Source of the DNA: Pseudanabaena sp. UWO311
GTDB lineage: Bacteria; Cyanobacteriota; Cyanobacteriia; Pseudanabaenales; Pseudanabaenaceae
NCBI RefSeq assembly: GCF_006937785.1
Contig: NZ_SJEE01000004.1
Location: 186,001 to 250,000, forward strand
Length of the DNA: 64,000 bases
Reading direction: 5' to 3'
The notes beneath the pieces were generated by a model. The model worked only from the letters and a program-made list of their open reading frames with translations. It did not search any database and had not been told where the DNA came from. Positions 41,182 through 50,629 of this stretch are shown here, in pieces. The first letter of the stretch is position 1, and each line of letters begins with the position of its first letter. Position numbers and translations under genes: made by a program.

Positions 41182-43893
41182 ATGTCTACTCTTGTCATTG
41201 TCGAATCGCCCACGAAGGCACGCACCATTCGGAATTTTTTGCCTGCTGGATATCGAGTAGAGGCATCAATGGGGCATGTGCGCGATTTGCCACAATCAGC
41301 TAGTGATATTCCTGCCGATCTAAAGGGTACGGAGTGGGCAAAGCTCGGCGTAAATGTTGATGCTGACTTTGAGCCGCTATACATCGTGCCAGACGACAAA
41401 AAAAAGATTGTCCGTGAACTTAAGTCAGCACTAAAAGGGGTCAAAGAGCTAATCCTAGCGACTGACGAAGACCGAGAAGGTGAAAGTATTTCTTGGCACT
41501 TATTACAAATCTTGCAGCCGAAAGTGCCGATTAAGCGCATGGTTTTCCATGAGATTACCTCTGAGGCAATCAAAGCGGCGCTAAAAGATTGTCGCCAGAT
41601 CGACGATCGCTTAGTCCATGCCCAAGAAACTCGCCGCATACTCGATCGCCTTGTGGGTTATACCCTTTCACCTTTGCTCTGGAAAAAAATTGCATGGGGC
41701 TTGTCAGCTGGACGAGTCCAGTCCGTAGCTGTGCGCGTAATCGTCAACCGTGAACGCGAACGCCGCGCTTTTAAATCAGGTAGTTATTGGGACTTGAAAG
41801 CAAATCTATTTGCGCCAAAACAAGAATTTCCTGTGCAACTAGTCTCAGTTGGCGGTGTCAATGTTGCCACGGGTAAAGATTTCGATGAAGCGACGGGTAA
41901 AATTGCCAAAGGACGCAAGGTCTTATTGTTGGATGAAACTGCCGCGATCGCACTGCAACAGAAACTAAATGGCAAAGTCTGGTCGGTAAGCAATCTTGAT
42001 GAACGTCCCTCCACCCGCAAGCCTTCGCCACCATTTACCACATCAACATTGCAACAAGAAGCTAACCGCAAACTGCGCTTGTCGGCAAGAGACTCGATGC
42101 GTGTAGCTCAAGCTTTGTACGAGCAGGGCTTTATTACCTATATGCGTACTGACTCGGTGCATCTGTCGCAGCAGGCAATCACGGCAGCGCGTCAATGTGT
42201 GACTAGCATGTATGGCAATAACTTCTTGAGCAAAGAGCCACGCCAATATGTGACCAAATCCAAGGGCGCACAGGAAGCTCACGAAGCAATCCGTCCCGCA
42301 GGCGCAACTTTCCGCACTCCGCAAGAGACAGGACTGTCAGGTCGTGAGCTAGCCCTCTATGACCTGATTTGGAAGCGCACCGTTGCCTCACAGATGGAGG
42401 ATGCACGCCTCACGATGCTTAGTGTGCAATTGACCGTTGAGGATGCTTTATTCCGCGCATCGGGTAAGCGTATTGATTTCGCAGGATTTTTCCGCGCCTA
42501 TGTTGAAGGCTCCGATGATCCCGATGCAGCGCTAGAAGAAAAAGAGGTCATGTTGCCTCCGCTCAAAGTTGGGGATCATCCAGTTTGCCGTGAATTAAAT
42601 ACGGTCGGGCATGAAACTCAACCACCAGCAAGATTTACCGAAGCGGCTCTTGTGAAGATGCTTGAAAGTGAAGGCATTGGTCGCCCCAGTACCTACGCCA
42701 GTATTATCGGCACGATCTGCGATCGCGGCTATGTGCAGCTTGTAAATAATGCTCTCATTCCAAGCTTTACCGCTTTTGCAGTCACCAGTTTATTAGAGGA
42801 GCATTTCCCCAATCTCGTCGATCCTAGTTTCACTTCTAAAATGGAACAAACCCTCGATGACATTTCCACAGGAAGTGTGGAATGGTTGCCATACCTCAAG
42901 AAATTTTACTCAGGAGAACAGGGCTTAAGCGGACAGGTGAAGTCTCGCGATAGTCTGATCGATGGCGAATCAGCAAGAACGGTTCGTCTGGAAGGGTTGG
43001 ATGATGATGTCAAGGTGAAAATCGGTAAGTTCGGCGCATATATCCAAGTTGGAGAAGGCGATCGCACCGTTAATTCCTCAATTCCTCAAAACTTAACTCC
43101 CTCCGATCTAGTTCCTGAAAAGATTGAACTACTGCTCAAACAGAAGCTCGAAGGACCTGATCAAGTTGGTATCCATCCAGAACTGAATGAGCCAATCTTC
43201 ATGATGATGGGTCAATATGGGCCCTATGTGCAGCTTGGTCAAGCCACAGATGCTGTGCCTAAACCTAAACGTGCTTCATTGCCCAAGGGAATGCAGCCCG
43301 AAAATGTCACTATCGATATTGCGGTCAAGTTACTAGCTTTGCCTCGCACCTTAGGCGCTCATCCTGAAACTGGCAATCGTGTTTTTGTGAATACTGGTAG
43401 ATTTGGGCCCTATGTTTGTCATACCAAAGGAAATGGCGACAAGGACGACAATCGATCGCTAAAGTCCACTGATGATCCCTACACGATCACCTTTGAACGC
43501 GGCTTAGAGTTGCTCGCCCAGCCTAAGACTCTACGTGGAGCCGCTGCCGCCAAGGTCTTGAAATCCCTCGGCAAACATCCCGATGATAGTGAAGCGATCG
43601 AGATTCTCGATGGTAAGTATGGCGCATATGTGAAGCATGGCAAGGTGAATGTGTCGCTAACTAAGGAGCAGACTGTCGAAGGGCTAACCCTAGAAGATGC
43701 TCTATCAATGTTAGCTAGCAAATCTGGCAAAAGTACTAGTAAGCGAACTAAGTCTGCTTCTAGCGAAACCAAGAAGACCACCACAAAAAAGACCACCACA
43801 AAATCCACAGCAACTAAAGCAGCAACAACCAAAACCGCCGCGAAAACAACTAAAAAGACGACAACTACCAAAAAAGCTACTGCAACGAAATAA
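41182..43893 (+). CDS. topA: DNA topoisomerase I
   Basis: Type IA topoisomerase relaxes negative supercoils by single-strand passage. The 903-residue protein has the Toprim domain (STLVIVESPTKARTI, ATDEDREGESI), the active-site Tyr in EQGFITYMRTDS (about 310), and C-terminal repeat domains with GKFGAYIQVG, GQYGPYVQLG, GRFGPYVCH and GKYGAYVKHG, replacing zinc fingers. The last about 55 residues are a Lys/Thr/Ala tail. ATG 41182 was chosen over TTG 41170. The upstream region has no nearby gene on the same strand; the terminator follows immediately. Confidence 0.95.
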   Translation: MSTLVIVESPTKARTIRNFLPAGYRVEASMGHVRDLPQSASDIPADLKGTEWAKLGVNVDADFEPLYIVPDDKKKIVRELKSALKGVKELILATDEDREGESISWHLLQILQPKVPIKRMVFHEITSEAIKAALKDCRQIDDRLVHAQETRRILDRLVGYTLSPLLWKKIAWGLSAGRVQSVAVRVIVNRERERRAFKSGSYWDLKANLFAPKQEFPVQLVSVGGVNVATGKDFDEATGKIAKGRKVLLLDETAAIALQQKLNGKVWSVSNLDERPSTRKPSPPFTTSTLQQEANRKLRLSARDSMRVAQALYEQGFITYMRTDSVHLSQQAITAARQCVTSMYGNNFLSKEPRQYVTKSKGAQEAHEAIRPAGATFRTPQETGLSGRELALYDLIWKRTVASQMEDARLTMLSVQLTVEDALFRASGKRIDFAGFFRAYVEGSDDPDAALEEKEVMLPPLKVGDHPVCRELNTVGHETQPPARFTEAALVKMLESEGIGRPSTYASIIGTICDRGYVQLVNNALIPSFTAFAVTSLLEEHFPNLVDPSFTSKMEQTLDDISTGSVEWLPYLKKFYSGEQGLSGQVKSRDSLIDGESARTVRLEGLDDDVKVKIGKFGAYIQVGEGDRTVNSSIPQNLTPSDLVPEKIELLLKQKLEGPDQVGIHPELNEPIFMMMGQYGPYVQLGQATDAVPKPKRASLPKGMQPENVTIDIAVKLLALPRTLGAHPETGNRVFVNTGRFGPYVCHTKGNGDKDDNRSLKSTDDPYTITFERGLELLAQPKTLRGAAAAKVLKSLGKHPDDSEAIEILDGKYGAYVKHGKVNVSLTKEQTVEGLTLEDALSMLASKSGKSTSKRTKSASSETKKTTTKKTTTKSTATKAATTKTAAKTTKKTTTTKKATATK

Positions 43894-43942
43894 AAACAAA
43901 GTGCGAGTCGCCCACGTAGCGGACAACTCGCACTTTGTTTTT
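43892..43942. terminator. Bidirectional hairpin between topA and the VWA gene
   Basis: 17-bp arms (AAAAACAAAGTGCGAGT) with a longer loop; the topA stop lies at its left edge and the VWA stop six bases to the right, so it may serve both. Confidence 0.65.
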
Positions 43943-43947
43943 GGGCT

Positions 43948-44721
43948 TTATGCGCCAAATCCTCCTAAAGAATTAAAATTAGCAGCACTTTGACTCACCC
44001 TCATAGCTGACTGTGAGAAGACTTGAAACGCTTTCCGAATTTCGCTATCACTATTTGCGGGTGTGAGAATCCATTCATCACGGATGCCCATATCCTGAAA
44101 TACTTTCCGAAAATCCGTAGAGCCATCATCAATACCCATTGCCGCAATAATGTGATTTTCCATTCGCAACATGTCCTTTGCGATCGCAGCCACATCCTTT
44201 GCCCCGTGACGCATCGAGTGGCAATCATCACCGTCAGTAATAATCAGCGTCACCGTCCGCACTGGCACACCATTATCAGAGAATTCCTGAGATTTAGCCA
44301 ATACGGTTCCCAATAGCACCACCGTTTGATCGTAAAGTGGTGTGCCTTGATTGGGAGTGTAATTTTTTGTATCCATCCTTATTGCCTGTGCGATCGGGCA
44401 GTAGGGATAAAGAACTGTTCCATTAAGATAGCGATTGTGAATCAGGATATTGTCCTGTTGTTGTGAAGAAGTGAGCGCATCAAGTACTGAGTTATGTCCA
44501 CCGCGCACAGCCTGAGCACTTCCTGAGTACTGGATCGAACCAGAGTCATCAGGCATAACCGTGACCAGTACAACTTCGCTAGACATGACATCATCAACAT
44601 GGATGCCAAGTCCCGCTTGGATTTGTGCGCCAAGGTCATAAACAGTGAGTGCTTGCAAAGATTCATTGGAAAGGGTTCCATCATCTAATGCAGACTGGAA
44701 GAGATCGTTGATGTTGGTCAT
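43948..44721 (-). CDS. VWA-domain protein (TerY-like)
   Basis: The 257-residue protein has a von Willebrand A fold with MIDAS: D-x-S-x-S as MPDDSGSIQ (about 57-65), Thr in NQGTPLYDQ (about 126), and TDGDDCHS (about 163). VWA proteins bind ligands or partners through Mg2+. The TerY-type VWA proteins group with a PP2C phosphatase and a zinc-ribbon kinase (the TerY-P triad of Ter-linked stress systems). All three are on this strand within 7 kb. The C-terminal SAANFNSLGGFGA is flexible. Its partner function is inferred from context. Confidence 0.78.
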   Translation of the reverse strand: MTNINDLFQSALDDGTLSNESLQALTVYDLGAQIQAGLGIHVDDVMSSEVVLVTVMPDDSGSIQYSGSAQAVRGGHNSVLDALTSSQQQDNILIHNRYLNGTVLYPYCPIAQAIRMDTKNYTPNQGTPLYDQTVVLLGTVLAKSQEFSDNGVPVRTVTLIITDGDDCHSMRHGAKDVAAIAKDMLRMENHIIAAMGIDDGSTDFRKVFQDMGIRDEWILTPANSDSEIRKAFQVFSQSAMRVSQSAANFNSLGGFGA

Positions 44722-44762
44722 TTTATTTGGTAATTAGTAATTGGTGATTGGTGATTGACTTG

Positions 44763-44939
44763 TAGGGGTTGAGCATTTGCGCCACAATTTCTAACTTGCC
44801 ACAGAAACCTCGATCCGCAAATGCTCAACCCTCTATGCTTCCAAAGACAAATTGTCCCTGCGTTGTGAGATTTTGGGCAAAGCATTCCCAAATCTAAAGG
44901 ATCTCAAAATTTATAAATTATGGTGGGAATGCTTTGCCC
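44763..44939. repeat. Two inverted repeats between VWA and RHH genes
   Basis: A 72-bp dyad TAGGGGTTGAGCATTTGCG...CGCAAATGCTCAACCCTCTA (44763-44834) is followed by 16-bp arms GGGCAAAGCATTCCCA (44875-44890) and complement (44924-44939). The GGGCAAAGCATTCCC motif also occurs near 34655. Confidence 0.6.
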
Positions 44940-45101
44940 CTACATCGATAACAACCGTTCCAGAAAATTTTTCTTGGGTTGAATAGATTCCCAATATTCT
45001 CTTAGCAAGCGTTCAATCAATTCAGAACTGGTTGTATTCTCTTGGGCAAGAATTGTCACTAGACATTTCTCTGTGTCACTGTCAAGATTTATGCTCATCA
45101 T
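44940..45101 (-). CDS. Small ribbon-helix-helix-like protein
   Basis: The 53-residue protein MMSINLDSDTEKCLVTILAQ with ELIERLLREYW has the short strand plus two helices of CopG/ribbon-helix-helix DNA-binding proteins, often antitoxins. No toxin gene is beside it. ATG 45101 was chosen because the strand begins there. The stop is at the edge of the inverted repeat region. It could be a solitary antitoxin or a small regulator of the downstream genes; the short length keeps confidence moderate. Confidence 0.55.
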   Translation of the reverse strand: MMSINLDSDTEKCLVTILAQENTTSSELIERLLREYWESIQPKKNFLERLLSM

Positions 45102-45134
45102 GGCTTTTTCTCTCCAAAGCAAAGTGTAATTGTT

Positions 45135-46187
45135 TTACGTAAGTTCAAGATCTACCCAGTTTTCCATTGCATCAGTGGATTTAACTAGATGCATACCTGC
45201 ATCAGCAAAGCGCTGAAAGGCTGCATCAGCTTGATCGCTGTAGTCCACAACATTCGGAACAACCACGGGCGAAGTGCAATCTTCGAGTAGATAGACCTTC
45301 TTGGCTAATTTTGGATCGTGAGCTAAAATCTCGCTCAGCAGATCTTGAATTGTCCATGCTACGCAATGGCTCTTGGCTTGACCAGCGATAATCACCGCAT
45401 CGAATTCCAGTAACCTTTGTAGAAAGCGGGTGTTCTTCTGTGCGATCGGTCTGCCATCGGCTCCATCCATCACTTCTGGACGCAAGACTGAATAGTTCTC
45501 GGTGAGAGGATTACCGCCTTTAATCTCAAAGTTAGTCTGACTATGACGGGCAATATTATGGAAAAACATCGCCTCCTCTACAGCCGAAACTAGCGCGTGA
45601 CCAATACCGCCGAGCATAGAGTGATAAGCCCAAACCGTAAGCGGAAACTTGCCTTCATCGCTAAGCTTCTGCACATAATGCAAGGCGTGGCGCTGAATTG
45701 CCATGTAGTTACCCTTGGCGAGACTATAGGCGATCGCAGGGTTTACTTTCCACTTACCCTTTTGCACATCTTCTAACGTAATCGATGTCGCATTGGGAAT
45801 TGGATGTTCGCCTGCGTCATTCACCCAGAAGATGGGATGGAAGATTTGCATGGCGGTGTGAGTATCCATCGTGGGTGCAATTTCACTAATGTGGTGCAAA
45901 TTGCGATAGATAAATTCACACAGCCGCACATTGTCCTCGATCGCACCAGTACCTGATCGACCACCCACAAATAACTCATGATCAGGAATACAAAAGGTAT
46001 TCTGCACATCGATCGCCATCAAACAAATTTTCTTGCGATCCTTTGCGGCGGGAGCGATACCATGTTGTTTTGCCCATGCCTCGGCTTGGTTAGCCCGATC
46101 TTGGTAAGGAACGCGCCATACCGATCCGACTTTGTGGCGATCGAAGAAGGCGGGAATAGGAAGTTGAGTAACAATTTGAGTAGTCAT
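45135..46187 (-). CDS. Large isochorismatase-superfamily hydrolase (nicotinamidase-like)
   Basis: This 350-residue cysteine hydrolase is longer than the usual 200-residue family members. The triad is visible: Asp in [11 protein letters not shown] (about 59), Lys in QKGKWKVNP or LAKGNYM, and Cys in [13 protein letters not shown] (about 275). Insertions lie around residues 110-230. Nicotinamidases and amidases share this fold; the substrate is not proven. Its place with an ADP-ribosylglycohydrolase and an NrtR-like regulator makes an NAD-salvage role plausible. ATG 46187; a short hydrophilic N-terminal extension precedes the core. Confidence 0.75.
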   Translation of the reverse strand: MTTQIVTQLPIPAFFDRHKVGSVWRVPYQDRANQAEAWAKQHGIAPAAKDRKKICLMAIDVQNTFCIPDHELFVGGRSGTGAIEDNVRLCEFIYRNLHHISEIAPTMDTHTAMQIFHPIFWVNDAGEHPIPNATSITLEDVQKGKWKVNPAIAYSLAKGNYMAIQRHALHYVQKLSDEGKFPLTVWAYHSMLGGIGHALVSAVEEAMFFHNIARHSQTNFEIKGGNPLTENYSVLRPEVMDGADGRPIAQKNTRFLQRLLEFDAVIIAGQAKSHCVAWTIQDLLSEILAHDPKLAKKVYLLEDCTSPVVVPNVVDYSDQADAAFQRFADAGMHLVKSTDAMENWVDLELT

Positions 46188-46211
46188 GGTTAGAGTTCTC
46201 CAGTTTTAAAA

Positions 46212-46808
46212 TTATTGAAAAGAGAGAGAAAGAATGCCCAGAATTTTGTCGATATTGCTGAGTTGATACTCAGTTAAATCAATCTCTACAAGGCGATCGC
46301 ATAGTCTCAAAAACTTCCAATCATTGCCAGTCGTAGCGGCTCCATAGATGACAGAGATATCATTCTCATGTTGCTGATTAAAGAGTTTGGCTGCCCACAT
46401 TTCGGCAATACATTGACCTAACGCTCCGTTGATATTCTCCTTTTTTGCCTCAACTACGACCACGACAGGCGCTTTAAGCATTAGTTGTGATGGCGATCGG
46501 CTCAATAGGAAGTCACAAATGCCATTTAATCCCGAATCTCGATCAATGTTTAGTTCTACGCCTGAGAATAAACTCGCTTTGCCCAAGTATTTTTTACGAA
46601 CTTCTACTAGAATGGGCGCAATAATTAATTCTGATCGCGCTTTTTCGGTATTCATGGCAAGTGCTAAAGGGACAAATTCATTTAAAAGTTCTTTGAGGAA
46701 TTTACTGGCTTCTCCTAAAGGGGAATCATCCAGTAAATTAGCACGTTCAGCAATCGTGAGGTCAAAAGCTATTTGCACTGATTCTAGAGTAAATTCGCTA
46801 TAAGACAT
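46212..46808 (-). CDS. PD-(D/E)XK-like nuclease-fold protein of unknown function
   Basis: The 198-residue protein has the pattern of a restriction-type nuclease fold: a helix with RSELIIAPILVEVRKKY, GICDFLLSRS (acidic residue), and VVVVVEAKKENI (E-x-K, about 124-134), then AQxxAE-like helix GQCIAEMWAAKLF. Similar proteins occur widely in cyanobacteria, often annotated as hypothetical. Nuclease activity is possible. It precedes the amidase gene on the same strand by 25 bp, so the two may be co-transcribed. ATG 46808 was chosen over ATG 46817. Confidence 0.6.
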   Translation of the reverse strand: MSYSEFTLESVQIAFDLTIAERANLLDDSPLGEASKFLKELLNEFVPLALAMNTEKARSELIIAPILVEVRKKYLGKASLFSGVELNIDRDSGLNGICDFLLSRSPSQLMLKAPVVVVVEAKKENINGALGQCIAEMWAAKLFNQQHENDISVIYGAATTGNDWKFLRLCDRLVEIDLTEYQLSNIDKILGILSLSFQ

Positions 46809-46857
46809 AGTTTTCAAGGAAAAAGTAGAAAGGAAAAAGGAAAAATTTTAAATGCCC

Positions 46858-46923
46858 AGATCCCCAACTTTTTGCATGATTAGTAAAATTAATTTGTGAT
46901 TGCAAAGAAAAAGTCGGGGATCT
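46858..46923. repeat. AGATCCCC...GGGGATCT inverted repeat
   Basis: AGATCCCCAACTTTTT and AAAAAGTCGGGGATCT pair with one mismatch over a 34-base loop. It sits between the kinase stop and the nuclease-fold gene. Confidence 0.5.
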
Positions 46924-46935
46924 TAATCTCTACAC

Positions 46936-48789
46936 TTAGGACAATTGTAGCTGCAAAATCTTCTGTGAATGAATCACATAAATTCCTTGTGAGGCGACGA
47001 TTAAGGAACAGCCGCTATCAACATAGGGTTCGGTTTCGGGAAAGGTTTTGGTAATCATAATTTGTCCGTTTTGCACCTCAACTCTAGCGATGCCTTCATC
47101 GGTGGGAACGAATAGCCAATTGGCGATCGCACTGCATCCATGAAAATGATCTAGCCATGTGATATCACCTTTTGGAGCGACAAGAGTAGCAACTAATTCG
47201 CCAGTATCTTGCAGTACGGAAACTCGATGGATGATTTTGCCTTGATCTTGGGTTGCCGTGAAGAACCAGCAAATGCGATCGCTAAAGACACAATTTGCAT
47301 CAATTAGTTCTCCTCGAATTGCTGGAAGCTGCACGCGATCGCAGATGCCTGCACGCTTAGCATCAAAGGTGAAAGCTACACTGAGACTACCTGCGCGATA
47401 AAATCCAAAGCCAAAGGTTTCGCCAATCCAGAATTGAGTTTGTCCTTCGAGAATATCACCGATATATTCATTACCGAGTTTGCCATCGCGTAATAGTTGA
47501 CCATTGCCGATCCAATAACGAGAGAAAGAATTTACGCGAATCAGATCGGCGGCGATCGCATTCAGGGGCTGTCCTTGAGCGAGGGTAATCGCTTTGCGTT
47601 GCTTCGTAACGATTGTGGATTTACCAAGTATTTGAAATTGAATATTTGCATCGAGTTCTCCTGATAGTAATACAGTGTTATCTTCACGTTTAAATTCACT
47701 GCGATCGTAATAAAGATAGTAGAGCGAGTTGTTTTGTAAAACCGCTTGCAAGATCACGCCTTCAGTTTGAAAAATCTGGACAACCTTGCAAGTTGCCGTT
47801 CCTAGACTCCTCTCCACCACAGCAATAGCGATTGTGGGAGTACAAATTGGGCAAGAAGTTCTTAAATGCTCAATTCCACATTGATTACACCTTGTCCAAC
47901 GCATTGATTCTAGGAGTGGTTTGGGGAAGTCTCCGCGCCAATCTTTTTCAAAGCAGTTGTGGAAATGATGTAACAAATCATCTGAAAGAACTTTATAAGG
48001 AATTGCGGGTTTGGGATAGCGCACGTCAGGATGGAAAATGGTGATGCGCTGCAATGATCTAGCACTATGGGGAATCATCGCGCTTTGAGATTTAGGCTTG
48101 TACACACCGCCATAGGGATCGACATAAAGGAGGCTCTGCATCAACATCACTGTGAAGGCATACCAATCAGAATTAGGATTGTGCGTATTAATCAGAATTG
48201 GTTGATTTGCGTTGCGATCGCACAAGATCGGATCGACAAATCTTGCTGTGAAAACTTGACAGGGAAACTGTCCAAACTGGAAAGAATCTGCATCAATAAG
48301 ATTGACTTGATTTTGAGAAACTAGCAAATTCAAATCATTGAAATCGCCAATCGTCACATTTGCTTGATGGACTTGGAGAACTGTGTTATGCAGATCTCGG
48401 AATAGGTTTGTGACAAATTGCTGCGAGATGCCATTGGTGCTGCGATAATTGCGATCGCTATATTTCAACAAAGTCACCGTGTTTTGCAAAAATGGCATTG
48501 TATAGCCAAGTATGTTTGTACCTTGCTTATCCGTTGCAAGAGTTTCAGGTTTTATAACTCTTGTTGGAAGATTTTGAGGGAAAACACGCAATTTTTGCTG
48601 ATGTAATGCGAGTCTTGCTGTTGCAGCCTGTTGTTCTTGGGGCAGTAGCTCGTAATCAGGATGATTGGCGGGTTTAAACAGCTTGAGAACCTTGCCATTA
48701 CCAATATCATAAATATCCGCTTCGCCACCTTTACCGATCGCAGATTTCGGATTAAGTTTAACCCGCTTCTGATTGAGATAGACTTCCAT
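46936..48789 (-). CDS. Zinc-ribbon protein kinase with beta-propeller-like C-terminus (TerY-P type)
   Basis: This 617-residue protein starts with a kinase-like domain: glycine loop IGKGGEADIYDIG (about 18-30), ATP lysine in VLKLFK, catalytic loop GDFNDLNLLV (about 149-158) in place of HRD, and IDADSFQ for DFG. This is the form seen in TerY-associated kinases. A zinc ribbon follows (CNQCG...CPIC, about 300-317). Residues about 325-617 are beta-rich repeats like a propeller (SLYYLYYDRSEF, WIGNGQLLRDGK). Genes for PP2C, VWA and ADP-ribosylglycohydrolase are on the same strand. Start ATG 48789. Confidence 0.83.
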   Translation of the reverse strand: MEVYLNQKRVKLNPKSAIGKGGEADIYDIGNGKVLKLFKPANHPDYELLPQEQQAATARLALHQQKLRVFPQNLPTRVIKPETLATDKQGTNILGYTMPFLQNTVTLLKYSDRNYRSTNGISQQFVTNLFRDLHNTVLQVHQANVTIGDFNDLNLLVSQNQVNLIDADSFQFGQFPCQVFTARFVDPILCDRNANQPILINTHNPNSDWYAFTVMLMQSLLYVDPYGGVYKPKSQSAMIPHSARSLQRITIFHPDVRYPKPAIPYKVLSDDLLHHFHNCFEKDWRGDFPKPLLESMRWTRCNQCGIEHLRTSCPICTPTIAIAVVERSLGTATCKVVQIFQTEGVILQAVLQNNSLYYLYYDRSEFKREDNTVLLSGELDANIQFQILGKSTIVTKQRKAITLAQGQPLNAIAADLIRVNSFSRYWIGNGQLLRDGKLGNEYIGDILEGQTQFWIGETFGFGFYRAGSLSVAFTFDAKRAGICDRVQLPAIRGELIDANCVFSDRICWFFTATQDQGKIIHRVSVLQDTGELVATLVAPKGDITWLDHFHGCSAIANWLFVPTDEGIARVEVQNGQIMITKTFPETEPYVDSGCSLIVASQGIYVIHSQKILQLQLS

Positions 48790-48833
48790 AATAGCTCACC
48801 TATTCGATAGCTGGATTTCTTAAGCAATCGCAC

Positions 48834-49607
48834 CTAACATAATCCATACCTCTCTCTAAATTCTTCAACTACTTCACGCATTAGTGGTGATAAATAACTT
48901 AAAGCCTTGTCTGCAATCTCTTTTGGTACTCCTCCATAAAATGCTTCTGCAATACCGCCTGTAATACAAGTGAGGGTATCGGTATCACCACCAAGGGAAA
49001 CAGCATTACGAATTGCATCTTCAAAATCCGTTGATTCTAGAAACGCAATAATTGCCTCTGGGACTGTACCTTGACATGATTCGTTAAATACATAAACAGG
49101 ACGAATTTCATCTAAAGTTCGATTCAAATCATAGCCAAAATATTTGATGATTGCCGACTTGATTTGCTCTTTACTCTGACCTTTACGAGCCATATAAATA
49201 GCAACAGCCGTTGCTTGTGCACCCTTAATTCCTTCTGGATGATTATGCGTAACTTCTGCTGAAAGCTTAGCTTCAGTAACTACCGACTGCAAATCATCAA
49301 AAGCAAATCCGATCGCACTAACTCGCATCGCTGAGCCATTACCCCAGCTATTATATGCATCCATGTTTTCGGAGCGAATCCATTGAGCAAACATTCCTCC
49401 ATAGCCTCTAGCAGGATGTTTGCGAGCATAGCTTTTGATCGATTCAGAGTAGTTCCCATTTCTCATTACGCAATCAGCAACTGCTACCGTTAGCACCGTA
49501 TCATCAGTATAGTCACATCCATTACCAAATAGAGGAAATTCCTTCGAGCGATGATTATTAAATTCATAAATGGAACCAACGATATCGCCAACAATTGCAC
49601 CTAACAT
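48834..49607 (-). CDS. ADP-ribosylglycohydrolase family protein
   Basis: This 257-residue member of the ADP-ribosyl-hydrolase (ARH/DraG) family removes ADP-ribose from proteins or free ADP-ribosyl compounds. The dinuclear metal motifs are visible: GDIVGSIYE near the start, YTDDTVLT (about 34-41), and SLGGDTDTLTC (about 208-218). It lies four bases downstream of the PP2C gene and 44 bp upstream of the kinase, so the three are probably co-transcribed. The target is unknown. Its presence ties reversible ADP-ribosylation to a kinase/phosphatase pair. Confidence 0.92.
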   Translation of the reverse strand: MLGAIVGDIVGSIYEFNNHRSKEFPLFGNGCDYTDDTVLTVAVADCVMRNGNYSESIKSYARKHPARGYGGMFAQWIRSENMDAYNSWGNGSAMRVSAIGFAFDDLQSVVTEAKLSAEVTHNHPEGIKGAQATAVAIYMARKGQSKEQIKSAIIKYFGYDLNRTLDEIRPVYVFNESCQGTVPEAIIAFLESTDFEDAIRNAVSLGGDTDTLTCITGGIAEAFYGGVPKEIADKALSYLSPLMREVVEEFRERYGLC

Positions 49608-49611
49608 GTGT

Positions 49612-50466
49612 TTACCTCTTTTTTCTAATTACTACTAAAGTTGTGTCATCTGATAAAGCACCCGATCGCTTAATTAGCTCTCTTTTATGCCAATCAGGTT
49701 TTGTTTCCTCTCGATTGAGAATGGCAAGCTTTCGCCGTATTGCATCAGGATTTTTGAAATAACGATCTTCTTGCCAAAATTGATTGATATCTTCAACTTT
49801 TACTAAATCATCAATTCCATCGGTTGCAATCAGAATTGATTCTAATTCTAACGTCGGTATGCGATCGCGAATTTCAAACTCAACAGCATCAGAACGATAC
49901 AAGCCGTAAGCAAGATAGGGCGGCGCATTATCAGGATAAGCAGGGATTTGAGTAAGCTTGCCATTAACTGCGATCGCACCATCACCTATTGAGAAAGTAA
50001 CCGTTTCGCTAGGAGTGATAACTAAGCCCACAATTGTAAATAATAGATAATTATTCACAAATTCCATAACTGATTCTTGAGCGTCATTGGCGATCGCGAC
50101 AAAATCCTTCAATTTTTGCAACAAGTTTATTTTGAGAACATTCCAAAAGTCAGGCTCAGATATTGCCAAACCTTGATGGAGTAAATCCGCGATCGCGTCA
50201 GTTACCATCCGCGAACCGAGTTTTGCCCCAACTTCGCTATGTTTACCACTACCGCAGCCGTCACAAACTACAGCCGTTACAAAGTTATCCCACAGGACAA
50301 TCCGCAGAGCATCCTGATTATTCTTACTAGCAAGAACATGGTTACGCCCAATAATTGATCCGCAGGCATATTCAAACTGATTTGACAAATTTTGCCCTTG
50401 ATTTTGCATTTCTGAGGCAGAAACTTGCAGCGATCGCATATCAGGGACTTCAACTTGCTCTTGCAT
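49612..50466 (-). CDS. PP2C-family serine/threonine phosphatase
   Basis: The 284-residue PP2C has metal-binding motifs VVCDGCGSGKHSEVG (about 64-80), TIVGLVI, FSIGDGAIAVNG (about 160) and TDGIDDL (about 215), and SDDTTLVVI near the end. It dephosphorylates Ser/Thr. In TerY-P systems a PP2C of this kind opposes the zinc-ribbon kinase. The gene is first of the operon, read leftward from a promoter that carries two dyads (50476-50519) shared with the divergent NUDIX gene. ATG 50466. Confidence 0.88.
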   Translation of the reverse strand: MQEQVEVPDMRSLQVSASEMQNQGQNLSNQFEYACGSIIGRNHVLASKNNQDALRIVLWDNFVTAVVCDGCGSGKHSEVGAKLGSRMVTDAIADLLHQGLAISEPDFWNVLKINLLQKLKDFVAIANDAQESVMEFVNNYLLFTIVGLVITPSETVTFSIGDGAIAVNGKLTQIPAYPDNAPPYLAYGLYRSDAVEFEIRDRIPTLELESILIATDGIDDLVKVEDINQFWQEDRYFKNPDAIRRKLAILNREETKPDWHKRELIKRSGALSDDTTLVVIRKKR

Positions 50467-50475
50467 GACGATATA

Positions 50476-50519
50476 GTGTATAAACTACACAAACAACTAT
50501 AGTGTCATTATTACACTAT
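50476..50519. promoter_or_regulatory. Two operator-like dyads between PP2C and NUDIX regulator
   Basis: GTGTA-N5-TACAC at 50476-50490 and ATAGTGT-N7-ACACTAT at 50499-50519 share an A-G-T-G-T half-site. They lie 10-53 bases upstream of the PP2C start. A candidate site for the divergent NrtR-like protein, by inference. Confidence 0.5.
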
Positions 50520-50533
50520 GTCAAGAGTGAAAA

Positions 50534-50609
50534 TAATTACGAATTACGAATTACGAAGTATCAACTCGTAATTCGTAATTCGTAATTCGTAATTCGTAAT
50601 TCGTAATTT
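50534..50609. repeat. Inverted heptanucleotide array
   Basis: (T/G)AATTAC is repeated three times (50534-50554), then after a 13-base spacer its reverse complement GTAATTC is repeated five times plus one GTAATTT (50568-50609). This is a short tandem repeat cluster whose two halves can pair. It lies 20 bp before the NUDIX start. Confidence 0.85.
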
Positions 50610-50629
50610 CTAAATCTCCAATTACAAAA

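Noticed and set aside
41133-41639. Minus-strand open frame over the topA 5' end
   Set aside because: It overlaps the highly conserved Toprim coding sequence and has no recognisable product.
43479-43958. Minus-strand open frame over the topA 3' end
   Set aside because: A valine-rich shadow of the Lys/Thr tail codons, with no domain or ribosome-binding site.
50534-50609. Heptamer array as a CRISPR or iteron origin
   Set aside because: Units are contiguous without spacers, and no replication gene is near.
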